Assembly: GCA_964017195.1 (NCBI GenBank)
Contig: OZ024897.1
Span: 11,704,451 to 11,768,450, forward strand
Direction of reading: 5' to 3'
Length of the DNA: 64,000 nucleotides
From: Siderastrea radians
Taxonomy: Eukaryota; Cnidaria; Anthozoa; Scleractinia; Rhizangiidae
Below, piece after piece: positions 53,883 to 64,000 of the stretch (positions within the stretch are counted from its first letter, which is position 1; each line of letters opens with the position of its first letter). Below the pieces are notes generated by a model, which was not told where the DNA came from, did no database searches, and saw nothing but the letters and a program-made list of their open reading frames with translations. The translations under genes and the position numbers were made by a program.

Positions 53883-56800
53883 ATGGCTAAAATTTTGCTG
53901 TTGACATTTGTATGTTTTACTGGAGTTTCCCTTACCCTGGCTGGTGGAGGTACGTCACTGGTTACTATGGTTATTAATAACTATGTACTATTATTATATC
54001 ATTGGTTACCTGATTGGTTCAAAATGCATACATGTGCCGGCACATTCAAGTAGTTGTGTGTGATTACCAGTCTCCTTGACAGCAATCATCAGTTTAGCTC
54101 ACAATGCATTCTTTGTCTACCAAGGCGCATGCAGATAATTAAGACACTTCTTTTTCGATTCAATTTTCAGTCCGTTTTTGCCAAAACAAATAGTCTTATA
54201 GCTAATAGCGGCTTAAGAAGAATCGATTTTCTAGATAATGTATTGAAGATTTTAGAGTAGATTAGAGCACAAAAACATTTTCCGAGGTTTTGTATGTTTA
54301 CCGGGTTGAACGTGCCTGAAAAGTTAAGTCTAAATATTTATGTTTTGACTGGAACTGGTAAAAAATATTGCCAGCGCATTCGGGTACCCGGTTTATAGTT
54401 TGGTGGCGCGTTGATGGTGCGCTAGCCATTTTATAAGGAAACAGAAGGTCTATGAAGGCTGAAAACAGAAGGCTAGTATTTATTTTAATCCTGTTTCTAA
54501 AGTTGTTTATGATTTGTTTTCCTCTTAGGGTGGAGCTACGATAGAAATGCAGCAGATGGTACGTTTTTCAGATAGTATTGCACTCTTTTTTGTTTAAACA
54601 ATCAATCCTTAAATATAAACCCGTTTGTTATTCATAAAGATGACGAACACTTTTTTCGAAATGCTTTTCCATCGTGTAAAAGACAATTAACATGGTCTTT
54701 CGTAGAGGTGTCCCTTGATCTCCATCTGCAGTTCCTTCGGGTTATGAAGCGACCTTTCTTGGCTGTTCCTAGCCTCTAGCGTCTTTTCTCAATTTCCACT
54801 TAGACTTTTTGTTTTAAATTAATTTGCGTCAAGGAAAGTTGCAGAAATTAACGTGAAGTTTCAGTTTCGTATCGCATTAATTTAATGGCGCATTAAGTTG
54901 CTATAATAAGAAAATGACGTTTGAGTTTCACGTGAACAGAAAGTGACGGTGATAAACCCTTCGTTTATAACCCATCCCACCTTGGTAAAGCCTTTGAGTC
55001 CCAATAATAGTGATCTGTTTCTAATTTCTCCTGACAATATCAATACATGGTCAAACATACAGGTCATGAAAACAAACGAGATGATCATCAACGACAAAAT
55101 GTCACCTGTTTCAACAAATTCTCCCAACCGTGTATCATAAAAAAAATATGAGGGCTACTGAGGAGAATGTTGATGTTGGGGCTTAAAAACCTACCATTTT
55201 GGCAACAAAACATCATTCCGGTTTTATACCTTCCTAGATTATAAGCATACCACATCTCCTAAATGCCAAATTTTAAAATTTAAAGTTAAACTAACTTGAC
55301 TTACCATAAATTATCTAAAAAGCGGCAAGTCAAATTTTATGGTTTCGTATGGAGCTATTTATTACATACATTACAGAGAGGCAGAATAGCAAGATTTTAC
55401 GGTATGCTCTTGATTTAAGCCTTTGAAGCTGTCTTCATTGTAAAATAGAGACAAATAAAAAACATCCCATAAATGCCCTAATGAAATGATTTTATTTTAA
55501 AATAGTGCAAATTCCAATAACCCACATGAATAAAGACAGAAAACCGTCTGGAACAAAGTATTAATTGGTCTACAATACCATTCCATCTCTAATCCAGGTC
55601 CCTCCAACTGGGGTGGCTACTGCAACGGTTCTAGCCAATCGCCTATAGCCATCAATACCACAGTAACAACTTACTCAGCATATGGTGCTTTCAGCCTTCT
55701 AAACTACAACACTAAACCTGCGGTCAATTTTACTGGTACAAACAACGGCCATTTCTTGAAGGTTTCGTTCCCCGCTCTTGTATACAACGTGAGTGGAGGT
55801 GGTCTGACAGGCACTTACACCACAGTTCAGTTTCACCTTCATTGGGGATCGACGAACACTCAAGGATCAGAACACACCCTCGATGGGACACAATTTCCTG
55901 CAGAGGTCTGTATATACAGTAGGGACGCTTCAAATACCGTAGGGGTACTGTATATACCGTAGGGATAATGAAGTACCGTAGTGACAGTTAACCGTACCTT
56001 ACCGTGGATTTGCTTTCGTAATTTTTCAGCCATTTAGTGTCGAGGCGTTCTTGAATTCACAAGCTCAAATCCCTAGTTATCTTGAGGGGGGGGGGGGGTT
56101 CTAAAATCAAGGGTGCTAATATTTGAGGTTCGTTACCAGGAGCAGAAGCCAGCTCACAGAAAGAGGCAGAAATCTGTTAATTTTCTTGATGAATTATCGC
56201 TTAAACATAAAACATTGACCAGTTGACTGAGATTTTACAGCTTGAGAGAACCCAAACAGTCTAGCTTTTGGTAAAAATAATCGACTCGCAGCTTACCTTG
56301 CAGCTTTGCTCCCAAAAGAGTCTTTGCCTCTAGGAACAAGTGGTGAGGGTGGTAAAGGTGGGGTATAGATCACGTTTCACGAAAAATAAATCGGCCCTTT
56401 CACAATTCACGAAAAATAATAATGGAATTTCACGCTTCACGAAAAAAAAAGTTTTTTCTGACATAACATACCGTTACATTTTGAAAAGTTACATCCAAAG
56501 CAAAGCCTTGTTTGAGGTTTCCACTATCCGTCCGCTTCGCGTTCTGGGCGCTTCAAAAAGGAAACCAAGCTCTGAGTTCTGTGTATGATGAACCAGGCAG
56601 GTTTGGCCAAAGGTCATCGAACACCAGAGCACACCACGTGGTCAACACAAGGATCCACTGTCCTGTCACGTCACGCAATATTATTTTTGTCTTCATTACG
56701 TAATGACGGATGTCAAAAATAACAAAAAACATAATAAAAACCACGGTTCACGGCGAAATAAACATTTATTTCTCATTTCGCCAAAAATAATTTTGGAAAA

Positions 56801-59800
56801 TCACGGTTCACGGCTACTATAGAAATCACGATTCACGAGAAAAAAAATTGCCATTTCACATTTCACGGGAAAATAAAGGGGCCGATCACGGATCACGAAA
56901 ATACCCTTTACCACCCTCAGTGGTGTCAGCGGACAAATATCTGGACCAGAAGAGCTAACTCATTCCACTGAAGAATTACTAGGTTAATCTTGGAAGGTTC
57001 TTAGTATGGACAAATTTGTACCATTGGCGCTAACTGAAGCTTTATTTGACTTTGTATTTACAGATTCATTTTGTCAGCTACAACACCAAATACAATAACA
57101 TCAGTACAGCTTTAGGGAACGCAGATGGATTGGCCGTTCTTGGTGCCTTTCTTAAGGTATTGTATATGTTAGGTCTAATTAAAACTTTGGAGCTCCTTCT
57201 CCTAACATATCGAACTTTACTACCACTATCACATTACAATACAATACAATACAATACAATACAATACAATACAATACAATACAATACAATACAATACCGT
57301 ACCGTACCGTACCGTACCGTACAATACAATACATGTACAATACAATACATGTACCAAAACTGCACTTGCGTACTTACTCGGTATTTTCTCAGGATATTGT
57401 CAAAATTTTGGCCAATCTCCTACTCAACATTTATATAAAAAAAGTTCCTATGACAAAGAAAGAGTGTAGTCATGTGTTTCTAAATTTCGAGTCTGTGGAT
57501 TAAATCCTAGACTGTGACCATTCAAAAGAAAGCTAGTGATCAGTACTTTCCTCGCATTCTTTACGAAGTGGTTCTAACTTTTGAGTCTGTGAATGAATTC
57601 CTAAAATGTGACCATTCAAATGTTTGTGATGACGTTGACAGACGTTTCGACAACCTGAGTGGAAGTTGTCACCAGAGTCAGGTGAATCGTGAATCGTCAG
57701 TAGATGTTATAAGTCTCTGGGCGTTGTTCTGATTGGTCGACGAACTCGCGATGTTATTGGTCGTCTGACAGTCAAGCCGTGATGTTATAGACTCTCTATA
57801 GATTCTTACATCTTTAACTTATGACATCATTTGAATGACGTACACTGTATGCCGATTCAAATGAAACTACTGAGCAGTGTTTCTATTTTGCAGTTTATTT
57901 TGTATATCGACTGTAAGATGTGATTCTAACTTTTGAGTCTGTGGAGAATGTCGTTAAACGTGATCATTCAAATGTGATGCTGCTTTTTTTTTCTATGTGT
58001 GTCATAAAGTTTTAGGCTATTACATATTGGGGTTTGTTACATATTTTCCTATACATTCACTCATACCAAATTGTTACCTTCAATGTTTATGTTGAGGTGC
58101 AGGAATTACGGAAATGTGCGTCTTCGCTTTTCTTCTAGGTTGGTCAAACTACAAATGCTCAATATGAGAAGTTCATGACTTACACTAGTCAACTACAAAA
58201 CAAAAGTAAGGTCTTGTTCATTTTGTTAATTAGCCTTGGGGAGGAGGGGGGGGCACATTGTGCCCGCGCTGACTTTAACGAACTTTTAAACGGCTAGACG
58301 AATAATCACCAAGTCTTGTGACTTTTTCTGAAATTTATCAGAGAAAATTTTCCTGTTTTAATGACGTGTCTATGATGATTGACTTTTCCATAGCAACCGT
58401 CTACTCAGGAGGTGTTTTGACTATTTTCTGTCTTTTTTCAGTCTTTATTTTTTTCAGTTTTTTCCCCTTCGTTTGTAAGAAAAAAAAGCCTAGGCAAAAT
58501 AAGAGGTTAAGATCAGTATTTCTGTTGTTTTTGTGAAACTAAACACAGACTAAACCTCTTTCTGGGATGGAGGGAAGCAGGAGAAAAAGCAGTTTACCAG
58601 TAAATCTTAGCTATCATTCTTTGGATCGTAAAAGTATCAGGTACAAGTGGCGGATCTTGTGTCTTATAGAGGGTGTCCACCGACGTAGCGGTCGACACCT
58701 CGGTCGACTGTCAGTCGATATATCGGCCGGGTGTCGGTCGAGTATCGGTCTTGCGTCCATGTAGCGACCGATATAGCGACCGACAACCGGCCAAGGTGTC
58801 GGCCGCTAAGTCTGTGGACTGACACCCCCTACAAGACACAAGATCGATGTCGACCAAGTGTCGATGACATGTCGATGATCCGTCGGTGAACCGTCGGCGA
58901 AGTAACGACCGGATAGCCTGTAGCGGCCGACTGTCGGCCAGAATTCCGCTGACTCGACGAACGCTCGGCCGCCCCTCGGCCGACACCTGACCGATATATT
59001 GACCGATATGGCGACGGACAGTCGACCGAGGTGTCGACCGCTACGTCGGTGAACAAAGATAACAATAACAATAATAATAATAATAATAATAATAGTAGTA
59101 GTAGTAATAATAATAATATGCAAATGCTAGGAGCATCCCACGTTTACCAGGCGTCGGTGATATGTCGGTGGTCCGTCGGTGATATGTCGGTGATCTGTCG
59201 GCAAAGTAACGACCAAACATCGACTGACTATCGACAGATACCCGTGGCGGCCGACTGTCGGCCACATATCGGCTGATGCATGACCGATACTCGACCGCCG
59301 ACGCTTGGCCGCCACTCGATCGACATGCGGCCGATATATCAAACGATAACTCGACCGACTGATGTCGACCGAGGTGTCGACCGCTACGTCGGTGGACACC
59401 CTCTATAAGATACCAGTGATCTCTTGGCCCCTCCTATGGATTTTCCTGGGTCCACCCCTGAATCCCCCGTGTCCATTGTTAGCCTAGCATCTTATTTCTT
59501 TCCCAGTGTTTTCTTAATTCCTCAAACTTTTTCTTCACAGGTTCCGAAGTGAGTAACATTGCATCCTTCGAGCTTGATCAGCTTCTTCCTGCCGACAAGT
59601 CTAAGTTTTACCGGTACAGTGGCTCTCTCACCACCCCCGACTGCAACGAAGTTGTCACCTGGACTGTTTTCAGTGATGCTGTTGAGGTATCGCAGGCTCA
59701 GGTAAGATGCTTTACTTGTGGTTTTTAAAAAAAAGTTGTTGTTGCTGCCATTGTGGTTTGTTGTTGCCATTGTTATAGTTGTTGTTGTTGCTTTTGTTGT

Positions 59801-60622
59801 CGTTGCTGTTATTGATGTAATTTGTGCACGATAAAGGCCACTGAAGAAGACATGGTCGCATTACTTGAAAAAAGCTTAAATCTATTGTAATCTTTTCCAT
59901 CTGAAGCCTTGAGTCACTTGTTGACACTTTCCAATAGTACTTGCCCGGGAGGGGGACTCCCACATGAAAGTGACGGGGATGCTCGTAGTCCGGCGCTTAG
60001 GGGTGTAAATTGCAGATTTTAGTCTCACTGAGGGTGTTCAGGATGGAAAGCCAATATTTTTTACACATACAGGTATCGCTTAGGGTATGACCATGAACGA
60101 TTAAATGACAATACTTTTAATAACTAATTATAGAAGGTAGCAGTCGTTGTCGACATCTTTAGCGAAATTAAAATCAATATAGCTCTTATTTGTTTGTCTC
60201 TTTTAGCATGGTCTCCTTTAGGTAGGGGTCAAATAAAGCCTGAGCCACGCCCAGATTGGTCTCCTTTAGGAGTTAAATTTCAATTTTCCGACGAGCATCC
60301 CCACCCCTTTCATATGTGAGTTCGGCCCGGGAGTATTTGTGTACTTCTAAAGAAAGTTGACCAAAAATGGACCTTTACTTTGACCTTTTCATTCTAAATA
60401 TCACAGTTGAACGCTCTGCGCACCCTTAAGATGAACAACTCCATGAATGTAGTGGACAACTACCGCCCGGTACAACCAGTCGGCAACAGAAACGTGAAGA
60501 GAAGTTTCCAGATCATCACTGGCACAGCTCCCGTTTCAACTGAACCCAACGAAGGAATTGCTCTCAAAATATCCAATGCTGTGTTGCTGTTGATGTTGTT
60601 TAGCGCTCTTTTCCTGCGCTAG
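53883..60622 (+). CDS. secreted, probably GPI-anchored alpha-carbonic anhydrase (paralogue 2)
   Basis: Seven coding exons with the same phases as gene 1: 53,883-53,949, 54,529-54,558, 55,598-55,905, 57,064-57,156, 58,139-58,205, 59,541-59,701 and 60,407-60,622, giving 313 residues. A signal peptide (MAKILLLTFVCFTGVSLTLA) precedes the domain. Zinc ligands are H112 and H114 (FHLHWG) and H137 (EIHF); T219 (SLTTPDC) equals Thr199 and C223 is a disulfide partner. The C terminus ends in a hydrophobic tail (NAVLLLMLFSALF), again GPI-like. The Thr/Ser repeat linker of paralogue 1 is missing and replaced by a shorter basic segment (NRNVKRSFQ). Exon 4 differs from paralogue 1 by only a few codons, while exons 3 and 6 differ more. 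It arose by tandem duplication together with its upstream region. Confidence 0.95.
55906..55990. repeat. donor-adjacent TACCGTAGGG repeat, gene 2 intron 3
   Basis: Copies of TACCGTAGGGGTACTGTATA directly after the exon 3 donor GTCTGT, matching the repeat in gene 1. A G run lies at 56,085-56,098. Confidence 0.65.
56345..56918. mobile_element. 574-bp inverted-repeat element in gene 2 intron 3
   Basis: Ends GAGGGTGGTAAAGG and the complement, flanked by AGTGGT on both sides (56,339-56,344 and 56,919-56,924), a 6-bp duplication. The interior has many TTCACGAAAA/TTCGTGAA motifs in both orientations. No transposase frame. Confidence 0.85.
57236..57353 (+). repeat. ATACA pentanucleotide microsatellite with GTACC insert
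   Basis: A long run of ATACA units, then GTACC units (57,299-57,320), then ATACA again, in gene 2 intron 4. The block change looks like local expansion of a variant unit. Confidence 0.9.
58669..59403. mobile_element. CGGTCG-rich inverted-repeat element in gene 2 intron 5
   Basis: The ends match perfectly over about 40 bp (starting GAGGGTGTCCACCGACGTAG) and are flanked by TATA. The interior is dense in short GACCG/CGGTC and TCGGCCG motifs in both orientations. A second pair of similar ends inside (~58,805 and ~59,050) suggests two nested copies. An AAC/AAT microsatellite lies at 59,050-59,117. Confidence 0.85.
59943..60331. mobile_element. ~390-bp inverted-repeat element in gene 2 intron 6
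   Basis: Ends GCCCGGGAGGGGGACTCCCA and the complement near 60,290-60,331, sharing TGACGGGGATGCTCG. It is in the same intron as the 44,983 element of gene 1 and of a similar type. Noncoding. Confidence 0.7.
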
Positions 60623-62848
60623 GTAATCTACGTCGACGATTGCTCAATTCCTCCAGCCACTCCTAAGCTCTCTGACCTCCGGTTATACAACTACTTAGGA
60701 CAACTTCTTCCGGTCAGTGGCTTCCGGTCTATGATTTTTTTGTGTAAAACCAAAAGTCGAAGAGCTGAAAGAGTAAACACAAAGGATACTGGTTAACTGC
60801 CAACGGGGAAGAGGTGTACTTGAAGAACAAAACGAAAGTGCGCAAAGAATTTTTTATGTGAACTTATATTGACGATTCTCTTTTTTTTATCTTTTTCTTC
60901 CTTCATTTCTGAAACCTCTAGGAGGAAGGCGTGTTTCTGCAGAACATTTTCGTCAGGTTCTCTGTAAAATTATGACAAAAAATGGCATGAATGGGGTCAA
61001 GTTGTTTATTACAGTTCGCCTTTACTCGCACGCGCATTTCTGTGTTTGGTTCTTCAGTCGCCTCCTCTCTACTCTGCGTGTTTTACGATCGCTTTTGTGC
61101 ACTGTTATGTTTTTCATTGAGTATAACGTATGTTGAAGCCAGCGATGATGACTTTAGGGAGACTACATTCTTTTTTACGAAGAAGTCAAATATGTTAAAA
61201 ATGGAACATGGTCCTTGACGGTCATGGCTTTGCCCCCGGTTGAAGACTTTTCTTGCACATGCTCGTGATAATAGTGACTGTTACATCTTCCTTTACTACT
61301 CAGTAGTAACGGAATTATATCATCTTTTGAGCAGCTAAGGTATTCCTACTTGCTTCCTAGTTTCACAAAGCATGGAGGAGCTCATTAGAGCTTAACTAGC
61401 AGCCCTATAAGCTGTATAAGTAAGAAGAGATTTTACCATCACCCTCATTAAAGTATAGATTTATGGAGGTTTAAATATCTAATAAGGGTAATTTTAACCT
61501 TCAACCGTTATTTTCTGAGCTGAATGAGTCTAATCGTCAAGATTCTAGGCAGCCACTGTGACAATTCTATTTTGTGCAACATCAAAGCCATAATTGCATT
61601 AATCGAGTCATAGCCTCTTAAGAGCGCCTGTCTGTAAAAATCAGACAAAATCAAAATTCCGCGGCAAGGGTGGAAAATTCGATTTCTTTCATATTTTAAT
61701 GTTAGATAGGTTAGGGTATAACTAAAATCACTGGGTACTTTTTTTGGCAAAATATCCTTTTATTTCAAAGAAAAATGCAAATAACGAACTTCCGTTAAAA
61801 TCGCCATTTGAAGCAGTAAATTATGACATCAATTTGAGGCGTTCGCGTGCAAAAACAAATGCCTCTGTCGTCTTTTAAACACTCAAGTTTACTTTTGCAA
61901 TCTCTCAAGAGCTTCAAAACTGATTTTGGTAGAAACTGCGTTGTTCTTTGTGTTTGAAATAATTTAATTTTGAAAGTATACATTTCTCATCAGGAAAAGT
62001 ATTTCGTGAATTAAATTATTTTTCACCATGTGCTAAACCTTCAAATCGATTCAGCTTCTGGCTGTTGAATTAAGAAAAGATGTTCTCAGGATTGCTGCAA
62101 AAATTTCTTTGGGCAAATGATTGAGAGCGACGCGAGAGCTTTTCAAAGTTCGTTAAAATGCAGGTTGTTTGACCCTTCCTGGCAACATTCCATTCGCGAG
62201 TCACGCACATATTTTGATGTGTTTCGACCCATATGAGATCGAAAACGTCAAACAGGAAAACAGTTCGAAATGCTCTTACCTCATTTACTGTAGAGGACAG
62301 GTCCAGAGGCCATTTCCGAGTGATTCTCTTGCCGTTCGACGTATTTTGGTCCTGTTGATGCCATCCAATGAACACCGCCAACTGGGTCAGTGTATTGTAA
62401 ACGGTCGAACAGCTCAACAACAACCTTTCTTCCAAAACGTTCGACATCTTTCTACACTGTGACATCTTACTCAACGGTTCAGTTGCTGGTCAATGTTGCT
62501 TAGTTGGCAATACACAAAAAGGTTTTTATCACCACATGTCGCCGCTAACGTGGCCAGAGTTCTGTCTAGAGCCGCGTCACGCAATGCAAATCATCGGAAT
62601 GGACATTTTACTAGAGGGTAGGGGAAGGGCAAAATCTGCTCTGATTCTTTTTAAACGGCTCAGGGTTCGAGAAATGGGAGGAACTAGTAATGGACCAAAA
62701 ATACGAAACAAAATTAGTGCTACATTTAGGCACCTCAGCCTCCCGTGCCAGAATGCAGAAAAAGTAGTCACCCCTCGGCGTGAGTTGTAGGCATGCAAAT
62801 AACAATGTTCGAACACGAAAATTAGCCAAAAAGGGTACGTGTACTAGC
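60623..62848. other. 3' flank of gene 2 and intergenic sequence
   Basis: No gene recognised. Overlapping small open frames at 62.0-62.8 kb on both strands lack recognisable motifs and are probably chance or repeat-derived. Confidence 0.45.
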
Positions 62849-63767
62849 TTAAGGGAAGGTACGTTTTTTCTTGGCGGGGGAGGGCTGGGGAATTTTGGTA
62901 TTTTTTTCCTAAAAAAGTGTTGGCCCTCCCTTGCGTTTTAATAAAAAAACTCCTGACCCCCCACCTTTAGGTGACTGACAAAAGTGCGACCCTCCCCTCA
63001 CTACTACATGGTATGTTCCATGCTGTAGAAACCTCAGAACGTTTCGCTTGTGAACGTAAAGTGTTTGAATATGAATATATCTCGATATTGAATGTGTGCG
63101 CGCTGAAACAAGGAAAATGTGAACAATCATTGTGGGATATTTACGTTTTATAGCTGAAGTTTTAATAGGGAAGTATTTGAGTATTATAAAAGTTTTGAAC
63201 ATAAAATATCTAAGGAAAAAAACACGCGCTTCTTTCTCCGACTAGCCGGCATTGCTGTTGGTTATTTTAACAGAAAGGTTTATTTGTTTAGCACGCGAAA
63301 TCTGCCTCTCAAAAACAAATATTTCCTACATTTCCGACAAGGTAGAGCGCATTGTTGGATCTACTAGTAACTATTCAGAACTAAACGACTCAGGAGATCA
63401 GGCAGCGGATAGCCAACTGCAAGAAGCTGAAGAAACGATACCTGAGTCAAGTACTTCTCGATACGGACGGAAAAGGACTCGAGTCCATGGCATGATATAC
63501 ATGTAGAAATGTAACCTACTGCCTATAATAAAACACCAAATTAAATCAAAGTAGGTGAAAAGAAAAGCTTAATCTGTAAGAAAAAATGGAAAGCAACGTC
63601 ACAAAAATTCTCATTAAAAAATTTTGGAAAAGATGTGTGACCCTCCCCTGAATAGCTCACATGAGGTATGGCCCTCCCCTTTTGGTGCTCACTTTCACTG
63701 ATGACCCTCCCCGCTGAGGCCCCAGCCCTCCCCCCCCCCCCAAGAAAAAACGTACCTTCCCTAAGTT
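62849..63767. mobile_element. ~0.9-kb inverted-repeat element
   Basis: Ends AAGGGAAGGTACGTTTTTTC and the complement GAAAAAACGTACCTTCCCT near 63,744-63,765, each followed inward by G- or C-rich AGCCCTCCCC motifs. Inner repeats of GACCCTCCCC recur. An internal 84-codon plus-strand frame (63,252-63,506) ends in an Arg-rich segment (SRYGRKRTRVHG); I do not recognise it. Confidence 0.75.
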
Positions 63768-64000
63768 AAAAGCCTCTTCAAAACGTCGAGTCCAGAACAT
63801 TAAAATCGTTTTTATCAGGGAAATTGCGATGTGACTAACTAGTTTGTGCTTATTGTTTTGGCTTAGAGGGGGACCTCGGACTTCTGTTTTTTTTTCACAA
63901 ATCATACATATTTACATACATGAATTGCTTCGTTACAAAGAAGACGGTTGTTGTTGGTTCCATTTTCTTGTTGTCGGAGTTTGTGGTTACAACACCAGAC

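Overview
The window is animal genomic DNA, most likely from a cnidarian and probably a stony coral. The basis is intron-rich genes with canonical GT-AG sites, a secreted alpha-carbonic anhydrase pair of the type common in corals, and a very high density of DNA transposons, small inverted-repeat elements and tRNA-derived repeats. There are no bacterial-style operons, rRNA genes or CRISPR arrays. The species cannot be fixed from the sequence alone.

Layout. From 0.6 to 9.1 kb lies an element with very long inverted arms built from a ~96-bp tandem repeat. It surrounds a decayed, minus-strand integrase-type transposase (GIN/Ginger-like) and has been invaded by a compact Tc1/mariner-IS630 element (2774-5693). 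That inner element has TA target duplications, an intact four-exon DD34E transposase and a convergent four-exon accessory gene. From 10.4 to 13.7 kb lies a foldback-like element whose inverted arms carry a ~17-bp minisatellite; a 5'-truncated LINE with an intact reverse transcriptase frame sits inside it. From 14.7 to 22 kb are two tandem copies (A and B) of a segment whose third copy (C, 49.1-53.1 kb) is the 5' region of a carbonic anhydrase gene. Each copy holds a probable noncoding first exon with a conserved splice donor.

From 21,952 to 39,858 lies a 17.9-kb CACTA/EnSpm-type element with CACAGGGTG termini and an AAA target duplication. It was inserted into copy B, and therefore probably into intron 1 of the first carbonic anhydrase gene. 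It carries a broken CACTA transposase with an N-terminal zinc finger, a protein-kinase gene with one frameshift, an intact five-exon gene for a basic and acidic protein, several nested repeats, and a near-perfect palindrome of nine tRNA-like units.

From 40.2 to 46.4 kb and 53.9 to 60.6 kb lie two seven-coding-exon paralogues of a secreted, probably GPI-anchored alpha-carbonic anhydrase. Exon phases are identical and all zinc ligands are present. Their introns and flanks hold many short inverted-repeat elements. The last 3 kb holds another ~0.9-kb inverted-repeat element and no recognised gene.

How the parts relate: the host content is essentially one tandemly duplicated carbonic anhydrase locus, duplicated together with its upstream region, plus a third partial copy of the upstream region. 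Everything else is layered mobile DNA. The most unusual object is the CACTA element, which combines a kinase, an apparently intact accessory protein gene and a palindromic tRNA-like array.
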